64,000 nt of DNA. Origin: Chitinophaga agrisoli (GTDB taxonomy: Bacteria; Bacteroidota; Bacteroidia; Chitinophagales; Chitinophagaceae). A program made the translations under genes and the position numbers. Positions within the stretch are counted from its first letter, which is position 1. Every line of letters starts with the position of its first letter. Under the pieces are notes generated by a model. It ran no database searches. It was given only the letters and a program-made list of their open reading frames with translations, and was not told where the DNA came from. Below, one piece after another: positions 1-8,480 of the stretch. Location of the stretch: NCBI RefSeq assembly GCF_008386695.1, contig NZ_VUOC01000003.1:544421-608420 (forward strand), given 5' to 3'.

Positions 1-483
1 GGTAACAGCGTGGGCGGTAATATGACCGCGGTAACTGCGCTGATGGCTAAAGAAAAAGGCGGCCCGGAGATTAAGCTGCAGATCATGATGTGGCCTGTTA
101 CAGATACCAACTTTGAAACAGAATCTTACCACCAGTTTGGAGAAGACCGTTTCCTGACCAGCAATGTGATGAAGTGGATGTTTGACCAATACACTAAAGA
201 TCCTGATCAGCGTAAAGAAACGCACCTGGCAGTGTTGCGCAATTCCGTGGAGCAGCTGAAAGGTCTGCCCCCGGCATTGATCCAGGTAGCAGAAAACGAT
301 ATTCTCCGCGATGAAGGAGAAGCTTATGGCCGTAAACTGGATGAAGCAGGCGTAAAGGTGACCACCATCCGTTACAATGGTATGATCCATGACTTTGGCC
401 TGCTGAATGCGCTGGCTGAACTGCCCGCCGTACGCTCCCTGTTTGTACATGCAGCTGCGGAGTTGAAGAAATACCTGGCTTAA
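1..483 (+). CDS. alpha/beta hydrolase (HSL-type esterase), 5' end missing
   Basis: This is the C-terminal 160 codons of a reading frame that is already open at base 1. The first residues read GNSVGGNM, a G-x-S-x-G nucleophile elbow of the hormone-sensitive-lipase (group IV) esterase type. The expected acid follows in ENDILRDEGE and the catalytic histidine in GMIHDF, so the visible half of the catalytic triad is intact. The family hydrolyses short acyl esters; the substrate here is unknown. The N-terminal half, including the HGGG oxyanion loop, lies outside the window. The AraC regulator 124 bases downstream is on the same strand but is not clearly co-transcribed. Confidence 0.85.
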   Translation, partial: GNSVGGNMTAVTALMAKEKGGPEIKLQIMMWPVTDTNFETESYHQFGEDRFLTSNVMKWMFDQYTKDPDQRKETHLAVLRNSVEQLKGLPPALIQVAENDILRDEGEAYGRKLDEAGVKVTTIRYNGMIHDFGLLNALAELPAVRSLFVHAAAELKKYLA

Positions 484-606
484 TAATTATGATCATCATA
501 GTTAGCCGTTAGTGGCCGGAAAGCATATGCGCCGGTTGCTAACGGCTAACAACTGTAAGCTGATGACTATTTGATGCCTTTGCTATGCTTTTAAAATTGA
601 TATGAT

Positions 607-1530
607 ATGCGTGCAACTACCCTGGACATAAAAGCAATAGATACGCTCCGCGATCTGCCGGACCTGGTGCCTGTATTGCGGGACACTTATGAAGACTGGA
701 CCATCCGGGTATTTAACCGGGAGAGTTATGATTGCAGGAACTATTTATCGCCTAACCGGCGGGAGTTCTATAAGGTGTTGCTTATTACCAAAGGCGCGGG
801 CGTTTTTACCATGGGGTTGAACACCTATTATATCGAGGAGCCTACCATCCTGTTCATTCACCCCAATGATATTATTTCGTGGAAAAGCCTGTCCACAGAG
901 CGGGGAGGTTACTATTGCCTGTTTAAGAAAACCTTCCTGAACGAGCATATGCAGCTAAAAGCGGCGATAGATAAATACGGTCTATTCAGCGATAAGCAAA
1001 AAAGCGTGATACGGCTGGCCGGTAATGACGTGCCGGTATTAAACGACCTGTTTGTGCGGATGGAGGAAGAGGAGTTAGCAGGCAATCAGCTGCGGGACGA
1101 TGCTATGCAGGCTTACCTGCAGTTACTGATGGTGGGCGCCGCCCGGGTAGCCCGCTTTCCGGAGGCGGATAGCGTATCTGACGAGTTCCGTCATGTGCAT
1201 GCATTCTTTCAGCTGCTGGAAGAGGAGACCGCCAATATTAACTATACCAACCCTATACAACGGAAAACGGCCAAAGAGTTTGCGGCCAGCCTTTCCGTAC
1301 ACCCCAACCATCTCAATGCTGTGCTCAAAAAACACACCGGGCAGAATGTAAGCACCCATATCCGCAACCGCCTCCTGGAGGCTACCAAGGTGCTGCTGGT
1401 ACAAACGGATTGGGCGCTGCAGGATATTGCCTACAGCATTGGCTTCTCCGAGCAGCCTAATTTTAACCTCTTCTTTAAAAAGAATACCGGCGTTACTCCT
1501 GCCGAATTCAGAAGAGGACATCATGTTTGA
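607..1530 (+). CDS. AraC-family transcriptional regulator
   Basis: The protein has 307 residues. An N-terminal cupin-like sensor region (about 1-180) resembles that of AraC activators and includes the segment YIEEPTILFIHPND. The C-terminal 100 residues hold two helix-turn-helix units: FAASLSVHPNHLNAVLKKHTG, then DIAYSIGFSEQPNFNLFFKK followed by GVTPAEFR, the typical AraC/XylS signature. The ligand cannot be read from sequence. It may control the upstream esterase or a distant gene. The ATG at 607 is chosen because an ATG at 602 lies in another frame. Confidence 0.88.
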   Translation: MRATTLDIKAIDTLRDLPDLVPVLRDTYEDWTIRVFNRESYDCRNYLSPNRREFYKVLLITKGAGVFTMGLNTYYIEEPTILFIHPNDIISWKSLSTERGGYYCLFKKTFLNEHMQLKAAIDKYGLFSDKQKSVIRLAGNDVPVLNDLFVRMEEEELAGNQLRDDAMQAYLQLLMVGAARVARFPEADSVSDEFRHVHAFFQLLEEETANINYTNPIQRKTAKEFAASLSVHPNHLNAVLKKHTGQNVSTHIRNRLLEATKVLLVQTDWALQDIAYSIGFSEQPNFNLFFKKNTGVTPAEFRRGHHV

Positions 1531-1569
1531 TCTGTTATAGCGGATCATGACAAGTAAATAGCTAACGGC

Positions 1570-1773
1570 TCATAAAAGATACTGTTCCAGGATGCTCACT
1601 AATTCATCCCGGGAGAAACGCTCAATTTCTTCACTATCCGCAGTGTTGAGATCTTTTATCCATGCAGGCGTTACGGCCGGGGTAGGTTCGCCATCAACCA
1701 GCTTTTCCGGCTGCTGTCGTTGCCGGAAGCGTGGGAGAGGTCCGCATATGTCAATGGGCATGTTGCTGGTCAT
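1570..1773 (-). CDS. small hypothetical protein
   Basis: A 67-residue frame that I do not recognise. I start it at the ATG at 1773; a TTG ten codons upstream is the alternative. The sequence is soluble-looking, with a proline- and arginine-rich N-terminal part (ICGPLPRFRQRQQPEKL) and an acidic C-terminal helix (SEEIERFSRDELVSILEQYL). About 25 bases upstream on the minus strand is TTACTTTG, one base from the Bacteroidota -7 consensus TAnnTTTG, which modestly supports expression. No membrane segment or signal peptide is visible. Confidence 0.35.
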   Translation of the reverse strand: MTSNMPIDICGPLPRFRQRQQPEKLVDGEPTPAVTPAWIKDLNTADSEEIERFSRDELVSILEQYLL

Positions 1774-1889
1774 ATAATTAGGTTTTAGATGCTGATACAA
1801 AGTAACAATGGGGTAGTGACAGCAGTATGTCAGCAGGAAAAACCAAAAAATAATTTAGTTCAGCAACTTTATATCTGATTGATAATTAA

Positions 1890-2153
1890 TCAGTTTTCCG
1901 GTTGTGCCAATGTCCACCAGGCGCCATCATCCGGTACGGTTACCCGTTCAGATAATGACTGCTCCGCTATGGCCGCTTTAAAATCTCCCTTTTCTGGTAG
2001 CAATGGTTCGCGGTGCAGGTGGGTCACTAACACTGCGTCTATCTGCTGGAGCAGGGAGGCCAATTCTGTGTCGTCAGAGAAGGGTGGCATGGCGGAGGAG
2101 CTGGATCTGTACTTTATGCATGGGTTTTGCTGGTTTATGGAGTGATGGTGCAA
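1890..2153 (-). pseudogene. remnant of an MBL-fold metallo-hydrolase
   Basis: The 87-residue frame contains IDAVLVTHLHREPLLPEK. Metallo-beta-lactamase-fold hydrolases of the UlaG-like group have DAVLVTHLHxDHxD at this point. Here the motif breaks after HLH: the Asp-His pair that completes the metal site is replaced by Glu-Pro. The N-terminal strands and everything after about 50 downstream residues are missing, whereas intact family members exceed 200 residues. I read it as a decayed fragment. A genuine small protein that resembles the motif by chance is the alternative. Confidence 0.45.
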
Positions 2154-2182
2154 ATCTGGGATAATATGGCGTTGTAATAGAA

Positions 2183-2782
2183 CTACATCTTTATCCAGCC
2201 CCGCAACAACATCCCCATAGAGCTATATACCAGCCGGTAGCCAGGCGGCATATCATCCAGCAGGCTATGAAAAGTCATTACCCGGGTGCCTTCCGGTTTT
2301 GACGCCAGGGCTTTAAAAAGATAGCCGGCATTAAAATTATATTGTCCTTCAGAATAATCCACCGTATCGTCAATACGGTCTGATGATTCTACCAGGTGCT
2401 CATAAAAGGAGTTATAAAAATAGAAATGGTCATAGGCCGCTACATCCAGCCGGGTAAAATCCCCATGTATAAAGCTTACATTCTCTAAGCCGGTAAAAGC
2501 CTGTACCGCCTCTGCCTGGTTGATGAGATCTTCCCGTTGCTCTACCCCATAAAAATGCTGATCCGGGTAAAAGAAACCGCCCACCAGGCAAAACTTACCC
2601 ACGCCGCTGCCAATATCCAGTATCCTGCCGCCGGGTTTTACCGCCAGGAACTGTGCCGCCTTTTTAGCTACGCCCAGGGGCGTCCAGTGGCGTCTGGACA
2701 GTTGCTGGATCCTTTCCGGGTATAGGCTGTCAAATGCTGCATTGGAAGTGAAATAATCCGCCGGCTGTGTTTCATCGCTCAT
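2183..2782 (-). CDS. class I SAM-dependent methyltransferase
   Basis: The 199-residue protein has the Rossmann-type methyltransferase glycine loop GGRILDIGSGVGKFCLVGG at about residues 52-70. It is followed by the acidic strand FYGVEQREDLINQA, which normally contacts the SAM ribose, and by FIHGDF. The fold and cofactor are clear, but the methyl acceptor is not. There is no signal peptide, so it should be cytoplasmic. The start is the ATG at 2782. Nothing in the neighbourhood suggests a pathway. Confidence 0.8.
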   Translation of the reverse strand: MSDETQPADYFTSNAAFDSLYPERIQQLSRRHWTPLGVAKKAAQFLAVKPGGRILDIGSGVGKFCLVGGFFYPDQHFYGVEQREDLINQAEAVQAFTGLENVSFIHGDFTRLDVAAYDHFYFYNSFYEHLVESSDRIDDTVDYSEGQYNFNAGYLFKALASKPEGTRVMTFHSLLDDMPPGYRLVYSSMGMLLRGWIKM

Positions 2783-2847
2783 AGTGCAAATTTATTATGC
2801 CTATACGTGAAAAACAGGCATTATAGGGAAATCCGGCTAAAAAAAGC

Positions 2848-2884
2848 AAACCGGACAGGCTACAAAAGCTTGTCCGGTTTTTTT
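2848..2884 (-). terminator. intrinsic terminator (bidirectional-looking)
   Basis: A 13-base stem (AAACCGGACAGGC with GCTTGTCCGGTTT, one G-T pair) and a 7-base loop are flanked by A- and T-tracts on both sides. It lies 25 bases beyond the stop of the minus-strand DUF1579 gene, so it most likely ends that transcript before the methyltransferase gene. Confidence 0.85.
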
Positions 2885-2908
2885 ATGTCAGGATGGATGA
2901 TGCGCCGT

Positions 2909-3352
2909 TTATTTGCTAAGCGTGATGTCCATCAGGGGTGTCCAGTTTTTGCCGTCCGTTGTCTGTTCCCATATACCGGATAGGGTACGTCCATCTTGCG
3001 TAAATCCACCGGTAAAACGGAGCGATGTTCCCAGGAAGGTCCATATGCCGTCTGCTACACTGCCATACATGATACCGGTGTTACCTTTATTGTCAAAATG
3101 CTGCATGGTATAACGTTCATGTTCCTGGTCAAAACCAATGATCTCTATGGTCTCATTCCTTTCTTCGCCTATCTCCACATCTACCCTATGCAACAAAAAG
3201 TAACCACCGGGCAGCCACTCATAGGTGTCTGTGCCCTGTATCTTTATAGCGGGATGATCCGCCGTTTCGCGGATCCATCCTTCCGTTCGCCACTTGCCGG
3301 CAAAGGGATCCAACAGCCTGTGTGCAGATCCCGGTCCCTTGTTTACCGTCAT
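2909..3352 (-). CDS. DUF1579-like protein
   Basis: A 147-residue cytoplasmic-looking protein. It opens with LLDPFAGKWRTEGWI and continues through TDTYEWLPGGYFLLHRVDVEIG and ERYTMQHFDNKGNTGIMYGSV, the pattern of DUF1579 and related lipocalin-like beta-barrel proteins. It ends with GIWEQTTDGKNWTPLMDITLSK. No biochemical role is established for this group that I can name. It has its own terminator and appears monocistronic. Confidence 0.65.
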   Translation of the reverse strand: MTVNKGPGSAHRLLDPFAGKWRTEGWIRETADHPAIKIQGTDTYEWLPGGYFLLHRVDVEIGEERNETIEIIGFDQEHERYTMQHFDNKGNTGIMYGSVADGIWTFLGTSLRFTGGFTQDGRTLSGIWEQTTDGKNWTPLMDITLSK

Positions 3353-3448
3353 ACGGATACCTGTTTAAAACGGCCTATACAAAGCTAACACTATACAATG
3401 AACGACAAGCGGGGTAAATACGACAAATTATACGCCAGAGGCCGGTCT

Positions 3449-5218
3449 TCAGCTTTCCCGCTTTTCATGCAGCAGCATATTTACTGCATGGTCCAGGGAG
3501 CCGGCCCGTGTTACCTCGCCGCCATTCACAAAAAAGATCTCGTCCGCATTTTCTATGGTGTTCAGGCGGTGGGCAATGATCACGCGGGTGGTAGTGTCCG
3601 GCAGTTGCTGTAGTATCTTTTCCAGTAGCTGTTCTGTGATAGTGTCAATATTGGCGGTGGCCTCATCCAGTATCAGCAGGTCCGGGCGGCGTAGCACGGC
3701 CCGTATAAAGGCGATCAGCTGTTTCTGGCCCAGGCTTACAGAATCGCCGGTTGTAAGCACCTTGGTATCCAGGCCCCCCTCAAAGCGCGCCAGCAGGCTC
3801 TCCAGTTGCGCTTCCTGTATCACGGCCGCCAGTTGCTCATTGGAGTAGGCAGCATATTGTTCATTGCCAAACAGGATATTGTCCCGGATGGTGCCGGTGA
3901 ACAGGAAAGGCTCCTGTAAGATAAAACCTATCCTGCCAGAGCGTTCCGCCGGCTCATAGATGCGTATATCCTTGCCATTCAGCATCACTTCGCCCTCGGT
4001 TGGGTCGTATAAGCGGGCAATCAGCGAGGCGGTAGTGGTCTTTCCGCCCCCGGTAGGGCCTACCAGGGCATACGTTTTACCGCGTTGCAGCTGGAAGCTT
4101 ACGTTATGTAATACCGGCTTACTATCCGGATAGCTGAAATGAACATCTTTAAATTCCATTACCGTATCTGTATGACTGTGGCCGTTGGCAGATGCGCCTG
4201 CCAATACCGGCAGATCGGATTGCAGGGTCAGTATCTGGGATATACGGTCCCAGCCGGCCAGCGCCACCTGGAAATTGGCCCAGAGAATAGAGATCTGGCG
4301 GATGGGTGTATAAAAGCTGTTCACATAAGCCAGGTAACTGATAAGCAGGCCCACAGTGAAGTTGCCGTTGGCCACCTGGTAAATGCCGTAGGTCAGTACG
4401 ATCAGCTGTGCCAGCTGGGCGCATACGCCAAATACCGGCATAAACAGGTTAGTAGCCATGCCTGCGCCTACCGCGGTGGCATAGTTTTCTTTATTTACCT
4501 GGTCAAAACGCTTGCGGAAATAATCACGGCGGTTAAAAGCAATGATCACCTTAAAATTATTCAGGCTTTCCTGAACCTCTGCGCTCATACTACCCGTGCT
4601 TTTCATATTGGCCGCGTTCTTACGCCGTACCCAGGGAGAAATGAGCCGGGTAAATATCAACAGGAATGCTGCCGGTACCAGGGCGGCCCCGCCAAGACTG
4701 GGATGAATGGATACCAGGAAAATACCCGCGCCTACCATCAGAAAGATATTGCTCACAAACTGCAGCAGGTATTGGGAAAAGAACTGGTTTACCTTATCCG
4801 TATCATTGTTGATACGGGAGATAAGATCGCCGGTCTTATTTTGGTTAAAAAAGGCCACCGGCAGTTCCTGCAACTTGCCAAAAACGGCATTGCGCAGGGT
4901 AAACAGCATACGCTGTCCTATACCGCCCATTATCCTGGCCTGCAGGTAATTGGCGCCAAAAGCGGTCATATACACCAGTAACAGCAGCCCGCAAAAGAGC
5001 AGCGTATGCTGGTAGTCGTGGTGTTGTATAAAATGATCGATAGTATAACCAATGATCACCGGGCCGGTAAGGTTTAACCCGGAGCTGACCATGATGGTCA
5101 GGAATGCCAGTATTAAAGTTCTTTGCTCAGCCTCCAGGAACCGGAACAGTTTCTTCAGCGCCGCCAGGGTGCTGGTTTTCTGGGCCGTGTGGGCAGGGCT
5201 ATTTAGATTGTAATTCAT
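3449..5218 (-). CDS. ABC exporter half-transporter, catalytic Walker B subunit
   Basis: This 589-residue protein fuses a six-helix ABC exporter membrane domain (about 30-320) to a nucleotide-binding domain (about 350-589). Walker A is GPTGGGKTT, Walker B is LLILDEATANID with the catalytic Glu, and the switch His is in VIIAHRL. The signature motif is VSLGQKQ rather than LSGGQ. Its start overlaps the end of the upstream partner gene by 20 bases, indicating translational coupling. The pair resembles MdlA/MdlB, YheI/YheH and LmrCD-type heterodimers, which export drugs, peptides or lipids; the substrate here is not evident. Confidence 0.92.
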   Translation of the reverse strand: MNYNLNSPAHTAQKTSTLAALKKLFRFLEAEQRTLILAFLTIMVSSGLNLTGPVIIGYTIDHFIQHHDYQHTLLFCGLLLLVYMTAFGANYLQARIMGGIGQRMLFTLRNAVFGKLQELPVAFFNQNKTGDLISRINNDTDKVNQFFSQYLLQFVSNIFLMVGAGIFLVSIHPSLGGAALVPAAFLLIFTRLISPWVRRKNAANMKSTGSMSAEVQESLNNFKVIIAFNRRDYFRKRFDQVNKENYATAVGAGMATNLFMPVFGVCAQLAQLIVLTYGIYQVANGNFTVGLLISYLAYVNSFYTPIRQISILWANFQVALAGWDRISQILTLQSDLPVLAGASANGHSHTDTVMEFKDVHFSYPDSKPVLHNVSFQLQRGKTYALVGPTGGGKTTTASLIARLYDPTEGEVMLNGKDIRIYEPAERSGRIGFILQEPFLFTGTIRDNILFGNEQYAAYSNEQLAAVIQEAQLESLLARFEGGLDTKVLTTGDSVSLGQKQLIAFIRAVLRRPDLLILDEATANIDTITEQLLEKILQQLPDTTTRVIIAHRLNTIENADEIFFVNGGEVTRAGSLDHAVNMLLHEKRES

Positions 5219-6956
5219 AGTGATTGGTGCTGCGTTGTGATTGATAGATCTGTACGTACTCAGGGCTGGACTGCATCAGCTCCTGATGGGTGCCGGCAGC
5301 CAGTATTTCGCCTTCCATCAGCAGTATGATCTGGTCATAATGCTCAATAGAGGCGATCTTTTGCGTAACAGATAACAAGGTCAGGTCCGGGTAATACTGG
5401 GCCAGGTTCTGCAGGATCTGCTGCTCTGTATGATTATCCACACGGGCGGTAAAATCATCCAGCAGTAATACTTTGGGCTCAATGGCCAGGGCGCGGGCCA
5501 GCATGATACGTTGCTTTTGTCCGCCGGAAAGGCTGGTGCCGCGTTCAGACACGACGGTATCCAGCCCCTGGGGCAGCGTATCAACAAAATCCTTTAATGC
5601 CGCGGTGGTAATAGCGCGTTCCATGGCCTCCGGGGTAACGGTATCATTAAAAGCGATATTCTCCTGCAGGCTCATATTAAAGAGGATACTATCCTGGAAT
5701 ACCAGCCCTACCTGCGTATGCAGGGTATCGCGGTTATACGCAGTAATTTCATGATCATCATATTGTATACTGCCGCTATTGGGCTGCGAAAGATTGGAAA
5801 GCAGGTGCAGCAACTGCGTTTTACCGGCAGCAGTGGGGCCGATGATGGCCGTGCGTGAGCCGGCTTTTACGCTAAAGGAAATATCCTTTAGTACCGGTTT
5901 GCCTTCATATTGCAGCTGCACATGCTGCAGACTGATATCGCCACGCAGCCTGGCCTGAATAGTACCCGCATCCACCGCATCCGGCATATCCAGCACCTGC
6001 TGCACGCGTTGGTAAGCAGCGCTGGACTGCGCAATTACATTGCTCATGATACCTATCAATATGATGGGGAAAATAAGGATGGACAGATAGCTGTTAAAAG
6101 CCGCCAGATCGCCCAGTGACATGCCGCCGGAGATCACAAAATGGCCGCCCAGCGCCAGGATGGTCACCATGGCCATATTGGCAATAAAGGTGATCACCGG
6201 TATCAGTGTAGCATACAGGCGCATGATCGATAACCCTATATCCCGGGCATTTGTATTGGCCGTCAGGAACTTATGGTATTCCAGTTGCTGCGCATTCAGC
6301 ACCCGTATCAGCGCCGCGCCCAGGATACTTTCTGTGATCACTTTATTCAGCCAGTCCAGTACTTCGCGCGCTTTCAGGAACAGGGCCTTCATCCTGCCAA
6401 ATACCATCATAAAGGTCATGGTGATCAGGGGGATGATAAGCAGCACGGCCAGGGCCAGCTGCCATTTGGTATGAATAAGCAGTATGGCCGCGCCAATGAT
6501 CGTAAATACGGAAGATGCAATGGAGGCAACCGCCTGCGATACAAACAGTTTTACAGTGTCAATATCTCCCGTAAAATTGGTGAGCAGCCGGGCAGGATTA
6601 GCCTCTTGTACACGGGCATAACTCTGGCGGGAAACCTTATCCGCCAGGCGCGTGCGCAGATCGCGCGCTACCCGCTCAGAAGCATAGGTTTGCACAATGT
6701 TCTGCAGGTAGGTAAAAATGAAAATGAACACCGTGGTAAGCGAGAACCAGATAAGGATCGGTTTTATCTCCAGGTGGCCGCTACCATAGGCGTCAATCCC
6801 ATAGGCAATAAGCCTGGGCAGTACCAGGGTAAGCCCGTTGGCAAAAAGCGCCAGCAGTATCAACAGCATGACCAATCCCCGGTAGGGCTGGATAAGCGCG
6901 GAGATCTTAGGTGGCTTTTTGCCGGAAGCATGTTTTTTTCCGTTGGCAGTTTGCAT
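5199..6956 (-). CDS. ABC exporter half-transporter, degenerate-site subunit
   Basis: The partner of the gene at 3449-5218, transcribed first. It contains a membrane domain followed by a nucleotide-binding domain with Walker A GPTAAGKTQ and a canonical signature LSGGQKQR. Walker B reads LLLDDFTARVD, with Asp replacing the catalytic Glu, and the switch histidine is Gln (SVTQKIASI). These changes, together with the altered signature of the partner, place one non-hydrolytic ATP site in the dimer, as in TM287/288-type exporters. I choose the ATG at 6956 (MQTANGKKHASG). The ATG at 7007 would add 17 residues of unlikely sequence (MTACSSCSSKPTLHFST). Confidence 0.9.
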   Translation of the reverse strand: MQTANGKKHASGKKPPKISALIQPYRGLVMLLILLALFANGLTLVLPRLIAYGIDAYGSGHLEIKPILIWFSLTTVFIFIFTYLQNIVQTYASERVARDLRTRLADKVSRQSYARVQEANPARLLTNFTGDIDTVKLFVSQAVASIASSVFTIIGAAILLIHTKWQLALAVLLIIPLITMTFMMVFGRMKALFLKAREVLDWLNKVITESILGAALIRVLNAQQLEYHKFLTANTNARDIGLSIMRLYATLIPVITFIANMAMVTILALGGHFVISGGMSLGDLAAFNSYLSILIFPIILIGIMSNVIAQSSAAYQRVQQVLDMPDAVDAGTIQARLRGDISLQHVQLQYEGKPVLKDISFSVKAGSRTAIIGPTAAGKTQLLHLLSNLSQPNSGSIQYDDHEITAYNRDTLHTQVGLVFQDSILFNMSLQENIAFNDTVTPEAMERAITTAALKDFVDTLPQGLDTVVSERGTSLSGGQKQRIMLARALAIEPKVLLLDDFTARVDNHTEQQILQNLAQYYPDLTLLSVTQKIASIEHYDQIILLMEGEILAAGTHQELMQSSPEYVQIYQSQRSTNHYELQSK

Positions 6957-7196
6957 AGTTGAAAAGTGTAGGGTGGGTTTACTTGAGCATGACGAACAAG
7001 CCGTCATTATATTTTAAAAAAATATAAAGAAATATACCGTCTTATAGGGAAGAGGGCATGTGGTGTGCTGGAGAATATTAGAAAAGCTTCATCATGATAA
7101 TAAGGTGCAAATTTACTGAAAAAGATATGGAAGCGCTAGTCCTGCGCATTATTTTTTCCGCCCGCTTTGTATCTTGTAAAGCAACCCAATCAATCT

Positions 7197-8480
7197 ATGC
7201 GTATTTGTTATACTTTACTCTGCTGCCTGTTTGCAGGGCATTTATGGGCACAGCAGCCCGCAGATTCCAGCTCCATCCTATTGAAGCCCATGCAGGTATT
7301 TGACGGTCATACCCTGCAAAAAGACTGGGTGGTATTAGTAAAAGGGAACAGGATTGCCGCCGCCGGCCCCATTGGCGCCTTCCCGCTGCCCCCGCAGGTA
7401 AGGACCATCAATTTACCCGGACAAACCCTCTTGCCCGGACTGATAGAAGGGCATACACATATGTTCCTGCACGCCTATAATGAGGTAACCTGGAAAGACC
7501 AGTTGTTGACAGAATCACGCGCAGAAAGGACCATACGGGCCGCGGAACATGCCACAGCCACACTAATGGCCGGTTACACCACCGCGCGTGACCTGGGCAC
7601 GGAAGGCGCCGGTTATGACGACGTAGGCCTGAAACAAAGTATCGCCAAAGGTATTATACCCGGCCCGCGCCTGCTGATCGCCACCCGCGCCATTGTAGCT
7701 ACCGGCAGCTATGGCGTAAAGAACGAGATAGCGGACCTGGAATTACCCAAAGGCGCTGCGGAAACAGACGGCAGGGAAGGCATGATCAGAGAGGTGCGCA
7801 CGCAGATAGGCAAGGGGGCAGACGTGATCAAAGTATACGCGGATTACCGTTGGGGCCTGGAAGAGCAGGCCGCGCCCACTTTTTCCGTAGAGGAGCTGGA
7901 TGCAGCCGTAGAAACGGCCGCATCCAGCGGGCGTTACGTAGTGGCCCATGCCGGTACGGCAGAAGGTATGCGCAGGGCCATCATGGCAGGCGTACACACT
8001 ATAGAGCATGGTGATGGAGGTACGCCGGAAATATTCCGCCTCATGAAGGAAAAAGGCGTGGCATTCTGCCCTACCATAATGGCGGTGGAGGCGGGGGCCA
8101 TGTATAAAGGCTGGCGCCCTGGTACAGATCCGGAACCGGAGCGGGTAAAAGCAAAACACAAGACTTTCCGCGAAGCACTGCAGGCCGGGGTCACCATTTG
8201 TGCCGGCGGGGATGTGGGCGTATTCTCCCATGGCAGGAACTGCCTGGAGCTGGAAAAAATGGTGGAATACGGGATGCCGGTGGCCGCAGTATTACAGGTT
8301 GCTACCAGTGGCAATGCCGCCATATTTGGTTATGAGGGCCGCCTGGGCATTGTCAGTAAAGGCGCCCTGGCGGATCTGATAGCCGTGCCGGGTAACCCGC
8401 TCGCCGATATCAAAGCGCTGGAACAGGTGCATTTTGTGATGAAGGATGGCGTGATCTATAAAAATTCAGAGCAACAATAA
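7197..8480 (+). CDS. secreted amidohydrolase (imidazolonepropionase/prolidase-like)
   Basis: The ATG at 7197 gives a clean signal peptide (MRICYTLLCCLFAGHLWAQ); an upstream frame extension lacks one. The mature enzyme has the metal-binding HxH of the amidohydrolase superfamily in LIEGHTHMFLH. It continues with GADVIKVYADY, YVVAHAGTAEGM, AGVHTIEHGD and a late Asp in CAGGDVGVFSHG, and ends with GRLGIVSKGALADLIAVPGNPLADI, the usual composite beta-sandwich closure. Members hydrolyse amide bonds in peptides or cyclic amides. The 3' end overlaps the convergent permease gene by 15 bases. Confidence 0.85.
   Translation: MRICYTLLCCLFAGHLWAQQPADSSSILLKPMQVFDGHTLQKDWVVLVKGNRIAAAGPIGAFPLPPQVRTINLPGQTLLPGLIEGHTHMFLHAYNEVTWKDQLLTESRAERTIRAAEHATATLMAGYTTARDLGTEGAGYDDVGLKQSIAKGIIPGPRLLIATRAIVATGSYGVKNEIADLELPKGAAETDGREGMIREVRTQIGKGADVIKVYADYRWGLEEQAAPTFSVEELDAAVETAASSGRYVVAHAGTAEGMRRAIMAGVHTIEHGDGGTPEIFRLMKEKGVAFCPTIMAVEAGAMYKGWRPGTDPEPERVKAKHKTFREALQAGVTICAGGDVGVFSHGRNCLELEKMVEYGMPVAAVLQVATSGNAAIFGYEGRLGIVSKGALADLIAVPGNPLADIKALEQVHFVMKDGVIYKNSEQQ

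Noticed and set aside
4139-4981. Plus-strand open frame of 280 codons across the ABC exporter gene
   Set aside because: Antisense to a complete ABC membrane domain; no family features.
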